Below, in pieces: positions 11,679 through 21,796 of a DNA stretch of 64,000 nt. This DNA is from Phascolomyces articulosus (lineage: Eukaryota > Mucoromycota > Mucoromycetes > Mucorales > Lichtheimiaceae), in assembly GCA_025677815.1 (NCBI GenBank), contig JAIXMP010000003.1, forward strand, positions 682,001-746,000, read 5' to 3'. Positions within the stretch are counted from its first letter, which is position 1. Each line of letters starts with the position of its first letter. Made by a program: the position numbers and the translations under genes. The notes under the pieces are model-generated. The model worked only from the letters and a program-made list of their open reading frames with translations, was not told the DNA's origin and ran no database searches.

Positions 11679-12090
11679 AGTTTCGATGAATAACTCTTAA
11701 AAAAAGGTAGAATAAAAAGGGGGGAAAGTGTGTGTAAGATGAAAAGAGATAAGCTAACTACTTTTTTTTTTTTCTGGAGAAACCCTTCCCTTTTTATATG
11801 ATTCAAACTAAACCGGATGAGTCACTTTGCCAATTACTCAATAAGGTAAATGGATCCTTTTGATGTTCTTCATATCCCGCTTACTGGTGACACACACGCA
11901 CGATTTGTAATCAAAAGGGGAAGAGGGATGAAAAACAACAATATACTCTCCCACATAGCATCCCCATCATTAACATCTTACTTTAAAGCATATTATCAAT
12001 ACTAGTAATGATGCTTATATTATAGAAAGTTTTATTGTTATTATTATGTAGTACTCGATATATACAGCAAGTTGTTCTAAAATTTTTCTT
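11679..12090. other. Spacer between two - strand enzymes
   Basis: It carries the upstream region of the reductase gene (pyrimidine run near 11761-11773 on the + strand) and the 3' region of the dehydrogenase gene. No gene is seen. Confidence 0.5.
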
Positions 12091-13509
12091 TTACCACGGG
12101 AGATTTTCGTCTTCAAAACTAACGTACGCTCCGTTTAAATCTTTTGAATGTTTATCAATGATTAAAAGCATTCCACGAATGGACTGTTCGGGTGTGGGTT
12201 GTATCCAGTCATCATCGTATTTCTTGCTCAATTTTAACCAACCGTTCGTTGCAGTGGATGATATCCTTGAACATGATGGTTCCTGAATCATGGGACACAT
12301 GGCAAAAACCACAAAATCTTCGTCTCCTAGATAGATGGCAAAATCTCTTGTAAGCATATTTTCTGGTGTCTCGCCGTCGGAACTAGTATTCTATATGAAA
12401 TGGATTCATATGGAGAACAATAGAAAAAGAAGTTCCAAGCCGAAGGTTCGGGAGGAGTCGGTGGGAACCACCCATGAAAAATAAAATACAAAGATACGTA
12501 ATAATTGATACCGTTGATAACCTTGTGAGTTATGGGAATAATCATTGGACAAAATAACGATATGTTGATTGTATAATGATACGATATGATATAAAGAAAA
12601 ACACTCATCATTCACTTTACCCTTACTACTGAATCAGTGAGTATAGCTTTTTCTTCCTATAATATACGTCATATATATAAAAAATTATATTACTTTACAG
12701 TTCTAAAGTGTATACCCGTTTTTATAATAAAATGCACGTACGTTGTATATTGAAACTTCCTTCTTTATTTCTTTCATTGAAGTCAAAATGGATGATATGT
12801 TAACAATCGCTCGCGTGGTCCGATTGCGAAGTAATGGCACCAAAGCATGCGTCATATTGAATGTGCCACCGATATGTGTTTCAAATGCTTCAATGTAGTT
12901 GGATGCTGGACTATAATAATAAAATAAGGTTAAACCGATCACGGTAAATCCCTTATAAAGAAGAAACAAGTTTACGACTTGCATACCTGCTATTCACAGT
13001 ACTCTCGCTTTCATTGCTTTCATTATTGTAGAGAAGACCAGAATTATTGATTAATACATCGATACCATCTGGAGCAAGTTGTTGAATTTGCTCAGTTGCA
13101 TGCTAAAAATAGAGTTTTATATTAATTAATATAAAAAGTTTTAATATATATATACTGGTAATCCCCCTAACAGATAATAATATAAGATGGATGACGATGA
13201 CGATACTGATATGAAAGTGGATGTTGATTATGTCGCGGTCAAGCCATCAAGTTATAATTATTACTATGACTATATTATAAGTATGTATAAAAGGAAAGAC
13301 TGCTTTTTATTTACCTCAATAGAATCTAAATTTGTAGTATCTATCGCAACAGCATGAACATTTTTTCCATTGACAAGAGCCTTTAACTGTTCAGATTGAT
13401 CAGGATGATATGTACATGCAATGACGGTATCTCCTCGTTCTGAAAGTTGTTTAACAAATTCTGCACCAAAAATTTGTGATGCACCCGTTACAACATAAAT
13501 TAATCCCAT
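12091..13509 (-). CDS. Short-chain dehydrogenase/reductase (SDR)
   Basis: Five exons (13315-13509, 12987-13102, 12742-12910, 12621-12656 and 12091-12390) give 271 residues, typical for classical SDR oxidoreductases. Visible marks are VTGASQIFG at residues 7-15 (NAD(P)-binding TGxxxxxG), VLINNSG, VNISSI and the catalytic pair Tyr159-x3-Lys163 (YNEEK). A later FVVFAMCP strand corresponds to the usual P-G stretch, but the glycine is missing. An intron separates Tyr159 from Lys163. The 36-base fourth exon and the 230-base last intron are the weakest part of the model; frame is kept throughout. The substrate cannot be told from sequence. Confidence 0.75.
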
Positions 13510-14164
13510 TTTTTTTAACAGGGAATCACTGTAAAAGTTGAATATAAATTTATAAAAGAATTTTTTTTTTCATAATGCATACTCAATTGCGATTTATGGC
13601 TTCCCTTGTTGTTGTGTCATGGGTTATAGTATATTATTATATAATATTGTTATTCATAGGCCCATGTATTAATTGTTTCTTTCCTTGATCGAATAATTTT
13701 TATAAATAGACCCTTCTTCTTGAAACTGACTAGACCATTCATGTTTCAATCTAAATGAATAATTGTTCCCATACCAATAATATTTCATGCAGTAAAAAAA
13801 AAAACCGAAAATAACAATAACCGAACTTGTACATATCGTCCATCCATCCTCATTGACTTTTTAAATACCCATTTATAATTACTAGGTGTGTTTCTTTGGA
13901 TAAAGGGAGGGGGGAAAGAGCCAAAATGGTATGCATAACATGATCATAACATTTATAACCAAATGTTGTTTGAGATAGTGGAACAACAAGAAGGAAGAGA
14001 CAACAAATATACCCTCCTTTTGACATAATTAGAAACGGCGACGACGGAGGTGACTGTTGATCCCTGCGCGCTCTCTCTTCACGCGAGAGAACTTCCATAA
14101 AGCTTCTTCTTTGTCCCTTTTTTTTGTTAGATAAAGCATAGTTCTTTTTTTTATTTTTTCGATA
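13510..14164. promoter_or_regulatory. Shared intergenic region between divergent genes
   Basis: This 655-base spacer separates the SDR gene (-) from the N2227 methyltransferase gene (+), so it should contain both promoters. A short GC-richer patch with CTCTC and GAGAG arms around a central CACGC lies near 14068-14093, just upstream of the methyltransferase. The antisense open frame at 13850-14296 is low-complexity and is not considered a gene. Confidence 0.45.
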
Positions 14165-16349
14165 ATGGCAACCCACGAACATAGTCATACACATAGTCAT
14201 AGTCATGATCATGGTCATGAATATGGTCCTGAACAAGAACATGATCATGATCATGACGATGAACAGTTGGATCCAGCTGAAGCAGAACGAATTCACTTGA
14301 GAACAGTCTTAACAGCATTTACTTATTATAAAGCTCATTCGCGTAATAAAAATCATCGTCGACGACACGATTTTTTAGCACTTCCAGAACATCATAAACG
14401 ACTTATCCCCGATGTTCTTGAGAAAATTGACAAAGTGGATCGTTGTGTAGAAAAAAACATGATTATGCTCAGAGATATTGTAAAGTGTGCTGGCATGTTT
14501 ATGGGTATTGACCCTCGAGCACTTGTTGCAGAAGGTTCTCAAATGAAGGTAAAAATAAATAAAAGGCTTTTTTTAATTTATGTTTCTTGGTAGTGATATA
14601 ACATCTTTTAATAATACATCATCAATTGTTAGGGAGATAAACCTCCAGTAACACCAATGGATATGGATAAAGTACGCAGTACATTGAAACAATTTGTTCG
14701 AGATTGGGCTGAAGAGGTAAATGATAATAATAACGATATTATATTCAATGAATTTCATCTTTATTCGCATGTCATCCATTTGAAATGGTGGACATATGTA
14801 TTCAATCTATTTATTTTTTTTAAAAAAAAATATCTAAAATGGACGTATTGTATATGAATTTTAGGGAAAGGCTGAACGCGATGCAACCTATGGACCCATT
14901 TTGGAAGAACTTGAGAATATTTATGGTGATGTAGATGTAAAGGATAGGTACTGAAATAAATATAACACAGAATCAACAACAACAACAACGTTATTCTTGG
15001 ATTTACTGATCTTTGTGTTACGTTATTATTAGAGGCAATATTCGTATTCTTGTACCTGGCGCTGGATTAGGACGTCTTGCATATGACATTGCAAGTAAAG
15101 GTATTTAATGATCTTCATCATTAATATAGTTTTTATGCACAAAACAATAAGAAAATTAAGGTTTTATTAAATTAATTTTTCTTTGAAATTAAATTATATA
15201 GGATTTAGTTGTCAGGGTAAGATAAAGCTGTTATTGATAGCGTTGATTATTTTATATATGTAAAATGTAAAACTAATAACCACCCGATATATTTATTATA
15301 AAACCATGTAATTAGGCAATGAATTCTCGTTCTTTATGGTAAATATGAATATCAATCTCTTATTCGATGGATAAATCCATTTCTTTACATGAGATACTCA
15401 TCATTTTTTTAATACTATTAATATGATAGTTAGTTGCATCAAACTTTGTATTAAACAGGTAGGAAGAAAAGGATATCTAATATTTATATAAACTGTAAGT
15501 GATATATGAATATAATACTCATTTGTAGTGATTTATCGTTAGAATTAGCAAACCAGCCGAATACGAAATATATCCATTTATCCATTCATTTTCCAATATT
15601 CGAGCTTCTGAACAGCAACTTAAACCCATTCGTATACCAGATATCGTACCTTCTCAATTACCAGCTACAGCTGATTTTTCAATGGCTGCAGGAGAATTCG
15701 TTGAAGTGTATGGAGGTGATGAAGATGGTTATGGTATGTGAAAATGAAAGAGAAAGATATTATTATTGCCATTATCTATAAAGAGACAAGTGATTTAACA
15801 AACTATCTTTTTTTTTATTTAGGTACATGGGATGTTGTTGTTACTTGTTTCTTCATTGATACTGCAACAAACATTATTTCTTATCTTGAAGTGATTCATA
15901 ATATTTTAAAAGAAGGCGGTACATGGATCAATATTGGTAAACTATTCTTTTGTTTTATTTTGTTCTATTTTGTTCCTGACCGATATATAAACATTGGATA
16001 AAATGGATCAAGTAAATTGACAATGATGTACATCTATGGATGGATATGGTTATATATACAGGTCCTCTTTTATACCATTTCGAAGATATTCCAGGTGAAG
16101 GATCGATAGAATTAAGTTTGGAAGAAGTTAAACGAGTTTCTCGAGATATTGGCTTTGAGTTCAAGGTAAATTGAAATGAAAGGTGATTTGGATGAATCTG
16201 TATACAAAAATATATATATTCACATATACTGATCATAACATAAATAGAATGAAAAGACAATCAATACAACATATACATCGAATCCAGATGGCATGTTGAA
16301 ATATGTCTATGAATGCGCCTTCTGGAGTGCAACAAAGAAAAGTAAATAA
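14165..16349 (+). CDS. N2227-family carnosine N-methyltransferase-like enzyme
   Basis: Eleven exons (14165-14548, 14633-14716, 14865-14947, 15033-15100, 15202-15216, 15316-15338, 15430-15458, 15549-15733, 15823-15936, 16062-16165, 16248-16349) encode 396 residues. The family uses S-adenosylmethionine to methylate the imidazole of carnosine-like histidine dipeptides. Family landmarks are STLKQFVRDWAEE, GKAERDATYGPI, the SAM loop PGAGLGR (about residues 192-198), CQGNEFSFFM, SNFVLNR, CFFIDTATN and WINIGPLLYHFE. An extra N-terminal segment of about 30 residues is rich in His-x repeats and Asp/Glu, a likely metal-binding tail. Exons 5, 6 and 7 are only 15, 23 and 29 bases. The physiological substrate in a fungus is unknown. 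Confidence 0.9.
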
Positions 16350-18281
16350 TAACAATAACACGTTATTTTTTTTACAAGTTCCAATGGATCTTATCACTAG
16401 TGTTATTGTTTCCCACATTTCTTTCCCCCCACCCAAAGAATCTTTTTTTTTTTTTTAAAAAAAAAGTCATTGTTCTTCATAATTCATTTCTCTACTTGCC
16501 TCTTCTTCCTTATTGAAAAAAAAGTGATGTAACAAAACGTATATCTATTTAGTTGCTGCTATTTAAATGATGATCAATGTATTATTCCATAAATATATAT
16601 ATCTATATGAGAATTTTGTTTTAAAGAAAAAAAATGCATCCTAATATATATGAGTAGATAAAAAAATCATAATAATAAAGAAACTATCTATATGACACAA
16701 ACAGGATCCAAGGATTACATTGTTTTTATATATCATTCTATTTTCCAATTCTGGCGAGATATTTCTTTGTCATAAAGAATAAGAGACAATGTTGTAGGTT
16801 TGACGAAGGGGCCGGTTCTTTTTGAGAAAGGTTATGGTTTATCTATAAAACCTCCTCGACTGTGCTTTCATTTTGATCCATCCTATTATATATTATGATG
16901 GGTTTACGTACTAAGAATATCTAATAATAATATGGACGATGAACTGGGTCATTTTTATATAAAGTTAAAAAAAATGCAATAGGCACCTGTTTTCACGTTT
17001 TTGTTCGTGGAACCAAAAAAAAAAGATAGTATAATAACTAAAAAAAATTCTTATCATCTGGTGTTTCCATCTGTTATTATATGGTATTATTATGATTCAT
17101 GAACAAAAAGAATCATGATTATAGGGGTTTATGTTTTGAGTTTCATCTTTTCTACTATTTCAATATCATATGCACAATATACACGAGTTTACCGTAATAG
17201 ATTATTATTATTATTATTATAATGCACCTGTATTATTTATCTTAACATGGAGTTCATGTCAGGGCTGAGCAAAATGATCTGACTTGTGTTTTCCGAAGGA
17301 GTGTCCTTTTTGTACTTTTTTTTATGCTCACATGTTTATGGCTATTTTACGTTATTAAAACAATGATGATAAAGAAGAAAAATGCCGATCTCTATGAAAA
17401 CTTTATGTATCACCTTTTTTATATATATGGTATAACTTTAATAGTGGTTATTAATTCTTTTCTTTTTGCCTCAGATCCTTATGATGATGCGTAAATCAAG
17501 CCGCATCCTGTTTTTTCCCTCCCCACCGAGAAATGAGGAGAAAAAAGAAGTTCGTTTAACTACATGCAGTATTATTAGTACATATAAATAATAATAATAA
17601 ATAATCGTATGTATATTATTATTGACAATAAGTTTTTCTTGAAATTTGAATTAATTTGACCTGGTTAAGAATATCTTGTGCTGCGTGTGATGATTTATAT
17701 TGCATGCAAAACAATAATAATAATGATAACTTTGATGATGACATAAGGTTTTTATACATCTAACTTGTTATCGTTCATGATTTGATTCTAAGTATATCTA
17801 TAATAAAGAATCATGATGCGTGAACTATAATAATGATACATATTTATTGAATAGATAGTAAGTATATAGTAGATAGCTGACTTCCCCAACAACAGCAACA
17901 AAAAGAAAAAGCACGTTCTTTTGGGTTCAACTCAATCATGATGTTTTGTTCAAGAAAAATGGGGAAAAAGAAAGAAAAGACTATTAGAATGGGTCACTTC
18001 TCTTTTTGCTGGCAATCAAGGCAAGCGATTGGGTGCACACGCACGACGATAGGCTTTCACATGCTTGGCATAGTTGTACATATTCAAACCACAATCACGC
18101 GTACAACAAAAAGGTCCTGCAGGCCGGATTTTCCGTTTTCCGCTTTTTTTTCTTTCTTTTTCACTTGCACTTTTTTTCTTATATATCTTTTCTTCTTTCT
18201 TTTCCCCTCTCTTCTTCCTTTACTTTTTTATTTTTTAATATATATATATATACCCACTTCTATATATATATATTATATCTA
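16350..18281. other. Long intergenic spacer
   Basis: This holds the 3' region of the methyltransferase gene and the promoter of the next + strand gene. I see AT-rich DNA, T and A runs, a TTA triplet run near 17202-17221 and an imperfect inverted repeat at 17773-17825. A pyrimidine-rich leader followed by TA runs (18135-18280) precedes the next start codon. No coding region is supported. Confidence 0.5.
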
Positions 18282-19463
18282 ATGTCACTTTTGGATCCCG
18301 AAAAGGTCCCTTCATTCAATGGACCTCAATTAACACCCGCTCGACGTTCATTTGAATTGTCAAATACTATGGGTCAACAAGAAAAACAACCACACCGTCG
18401 TGCTACTCACCACCACCACCACCACCACCATACAACTCATAATAATTCAACAGCTATAGCTACAACAAGACATGGTCGAAACAATTCGGTGCCAGACCGG
18501 ATATCTGCATTTTACCGACGTTACCGTGAAACTAACAATCAAGGCTGTACGAATAGCAGTCAAACGTCCAGTTCATACCATAGCTCATTAACATCGTCCA
18601 GTTCTTCACGATCTGACATTATTGAAATGTTATTTGCAAGAATTGTGGACGCATTGATATTTACATCCGCTATTGCTATTACCGCTTATAATTATTGGAT
18701 TGGTGCCTTAGATAATAATAATACAGCCCAACCTTCTTTAACATCAGGACAACACCATCAACAACAACAACACCAACGACAACCTATCTTGGATATCAGA
18801 CAATGGAGACAAATGTATGCTCCTAAATTTAATCATGACGACACTGTGAAACAACACGACTTTTTGGAAGACTCAAAACGTCAAAGGACCCAACAATGGG
18901 CAGAAACGATGGCAAAACAGCCACCAAGTCCTACTCATTCTTCTAGTCGTTCAGCTCAAAAATCGAAACTGGTTCAATTTCCCAATCATGAGGTAATAAG
19001 ATTCTTTATGATAAAAAAAAGAGAGAGAGAAAAGACGAATAAAATAAACCTCTCTCTCTCTCTCCTTGTTTTGGTGTTACTAAGCTTTGCTTGGCGGAAA
19101 AATATATAATACTTTCCACTTTTATACATTTCTAATGGTATTTATCTATATGTAAAATAGATTCCCACCAAGTCCGCTTTGGCTGACCCAACGACACAAT
19201 TACAAGCAGCACCTATTCAAGCATCTAATAAACATAATAAGAAAAGACGTACACAATCGCTTCCACCACCTAAAAGAAACTCGAATGCGCAGGTCGCTCA
19301 AGAGAAACAAGATGAAATGCTTAACCGTATGGAAGAACAGTTACAAAGTTTGATTGAAGAAGGACAAGCAGCATTGACCAGTAAGGTCGAATTATATGAA
19401 TTGGACGAAAAAGAAGTTGCTATGCGAAAGGCATTTTCTCAAAGAAAAAAGTACAGTGTCTAG
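18282..19463 (+). CDS. Single-pass membrane-protein-like orphan, His/Ser/Gln-rich
   Basis: Two exons (18282-18992 and 19161-19463) encode 337 residues. I do not recognise the family. Residues about 116-143 form one hydrophobic segment (ARIVDALIFTSAIAITAYNYW), flanked by polar, low-complexity sequence: an eight-His run near residue 45, Ser-rich stretches, and Gln/His runs after the segment. The C-terminal exon is basic and then forms a charged helix with alternating Glu and Lys (residues about 270-335). The chosen ATG follows a pyrimidine and TA-rich leader; earlier in-frame ATGs would only add low-complexity leader sequence. Location in an internal membrane with both tails exposed is a guess. 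Confidence 0.7.
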
Positions 19464-20431
19464 AAAAATTGCTTTCTTATGTATGTTTTTATATATATAT
19501 ACCGAATTTTTATTTTCTTTATATACGATATATACCCTCCATGATTTCAACTTCTTCCTCGTCTTTCTTTTTATTTTATTTTATTATTATTATTATTATT
19601 ATCATTTATTATCTTATTCTTTTATTATTCTTATCATTTTCTCTATGTATATCCCAAACAACTACAACTACAACAACCACAACCAAAAAAAAAAAAGAAA
19701 TTCTTTTCATTCAAATCAAGCAATCACCAACATCAACAACTTCACAATACATCATCATCTTTTCTTTTTTTACATGCCCAATAATTATTATTAAAGAACA
19801 TACATCACACATGTAACTCATATATCCCTCTTTTCCTTTTCATCTTAAAAAAAAAAAACTCTCTTGTTCATATTCATATATTATATATATTATCTGTCAA
19901 AATGACAATCCATTTTCTCGTTACGGATAATCACTTAATACATGTTTGCTTTTATGCATGTACGTAAATAATTTAAGACCGATTTTTTTTATAGTTATTA
20001 CAGTATTTAACTAAACACGGGGAGGGACCCGGGGACGGGTTGGTGTCATTCTATATAAATTTAAATTTGTTGTACAAGAGGATAGAAAGGTGGACGTTGC
20101 AGAATGAAACAACATACTTCTTTTATATATATATATATATATATATAGTAGTGACCAAATGTACTTTGGTTATTATGAAAATAACGTTTTTATGCTATTA
20201 ATTCATATAATTACGCGCCACGCGAAATAAAGAGCCTGTCAGCGAATGATGTTTCAATCCGTGTAATTTTGATAAAGGGGCTCGGCCAGTTATATAACTG
20301 ATCATATTAAAGGTTATTGAATTAGACCTCTCAAATCTTATCACCCCTTCCCCTCTCCCTCCCCTTTCTTTTTTTCTTTTTATCTCTTTTTCTTCTTCTC
20401 CACGTAAACAACATACGATAATAATAACACC
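19464..20431. other. Spacer upstream of the ZIP transporter gene
   Basis: Contains the 3' region of the previous gene, a TA run at 20124-20147, a G-rich block at 20019-20039, and an ACGCG-containing patch near 20213-20228. A dense C/T-rich leader (20343-20400) precedes the start codon. Open frames at 19396-19816 are repeats translated and are not genes. Confidence 0.5.
20019..20039 (+). promoter_or_regulatory. G-quadruplex-type G-rich block upstream of ZIP gene
   Basis: Four G runs (4, 3, 4 and 3 bases) are separated by loops of 1, 4 and 2 bases, matching the common G3+N1-7 quadruplex pattern. It is about 390 bases upstream of the ZIP start codon in otherwise very AT-rich DNA. A role in the promoter, or as a binding site for a zinc-finger factor, is inference. 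Confidence 0.35.
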
Positions 20432-21568
20432 ATGTCGCTTCAGGCAACCGCGTTTGCCTATTTGTTTCCAGGCAACGCCATGATGAATTCACTTTTGGCA
20501 ACAGCTTATATTTCAATCTTTCCCAATCTACTTCTTTATTTCGTACCCCCTGACATTGACACTTCTTCATTGAATGTGTTGGTCAGTTTTGCTGTTGGTA
20601 ATTTTTTTTTTTTTTGTGAAAATAGTAAATGCTCGTGTTGATATTAAAATCATAATTTAGGTGGTTTACTGGGTGATGTCTTTTTACATCTTTTACCACA
20701 CGCGTTTCTTGGAGAACATGCCGAAAGTGGTGAAGTGGTTCATGTGAATGAGCAAAAGAATGTTCTTATTGGTATGGGTATCTTTGGTGGTTTATTCTTT
20801 TTCTTTGTCATGGACAAATTGATGCGTGTCTTTAATGGTGGAGGTGGTGCACACGATCACCACCACCATGGCCATCATCACGATTCGAAAAAGGAAGACG
20901 AAAGTGTGGCCATTAAAAAGAATGAACAAGATGGGCTTCGTCAACGTAAAAAGTCGGATAAAAAGGAAGAAGATGATGATGATGAGAAGGATCATGCTGT
21001 CAGCAAGAAGGACGATAATAGTATCAAATTAAGTGCTTATTTGAACTTGTTTGCTGATTTCACACATAACATGACGGATGGATTAGCCATGGCAGCTTCA
21101 TTTTATGCTTCTCCCAGTGTTGGTGCAACCACTGCTGTAGCTGTGTTTTTCCACGAAATTCCACACGAAGTAGGCGATTATGCTATTCTTATTCAATCTG
21201 GTTTTAGCAAGAAACGTGCCATGATGGCTCAATTCACAACCGCCATTGGTGCTTTCCTTGGTACCATTATTGGTATTATCATTGAAACATTGGCTCGGGC
21301 AGATAGTGGTGATGTTGGTATGGACAAGGAAACAAGTCAAGGATTGGATCAAGGTCTTCTTGGTACTGGACTTCAATGGAGTGATTTAGTCATTCCCTTT
21401 ACTGCAGGTGGTTTCATGTATATTGCTACTGTAGGTGTCATTCCCGAATTATTACAAGTTACTGGCAAGATTCAAAAGGATCGTCGACAAGCTTTGGCAG
21501 AATTTACTTCCATGTTGGTTGGTTTATCTTTAATGGCAGTGATTGCATGGAATGAAGGATCTCACTAG
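20432..21568 (+). CDS. ZIP-family zinc transporter, LIV-1/KE4 type
   Basis: Two exons (20432-20597 and 20661-21568) encode 357 residues. ZIP proteins move zinc into the cytosol, here probably from the ER or Golgi as in the YKE4/SLC39A7 group. Visible features are a hydrophobic first segment, a second segment starting GLLGDVFLHLLPH, and a His-rich loop near residues 130-142. A long charged cytosolic loop follows, then two metal-site helices: HNMTDGLAMA (from about residue 191) and HEIPHEVGD (from about residue 220), the latter being the LIV-1 subgroup signature. Two or three further hydrophobic segments follow. The intron falls at a Gly codon between the first two membrane segments. The SLC39A13 group is the nearest alternative. 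Confidence 0.9.
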
Positions 21569-21724
21569 GAATGAAGCACATATTATATATATATATATAT
21601 ATTTACATATTATTTTCTCGTTTGATATAATGTATGATTTTTTTTACATAAATAAAAGTGCATAATCCTCTTGGATATAATCTGTTCATCGTTGAACCCC
21701 CGACTTGCAAACAACTAAAACAAA

Positions 21725-21741
21725 GCGCGAAAGTTTGCGCG
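21725..21741. promoter_or_regulatory. E2F/DP-like GCGCGAAA site near CTNNBL1 start
   Basis: The sequence GCGCGAAAGTTTGCGCG contains TTTCGCGC on the reverse strand, a match to the E2F consensus, and a near-copy in the opposite direction. It lies 56 bases upstream of the CTNNBL1 start codon, where a core promoter is expected. Function is inferred only from the motif. Confidence 0.3.
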
Positions 21742-21796
21742 ATCACTTTGTATTAATCCCTTAACAACAGAAAAAAAAAATAACAATCAGCTAGCC

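Noticed and set aside
13850..14296. - strand 148-codon frame overlapping the methyltransferase start
   Set aside because: Met/Thr-rich part is the reverse of the His-rich exon and the rest has no family features.
17773..17825. Imperfect inverted repeat (GTTCATGATTTGATTCT and AGAATCATGATGCGTGAAC)
   Set aside because: Arms pair only in short blocks with mismatches; such pairs are expected by chance in AT-rich DNA.
17920..17933. GGGTTCAACTC, similar to a tRNA B box
   Set aside because: No matching A box, cloverleaf or terminator at the right distance. No tRNA gene was found anywhere in the window.
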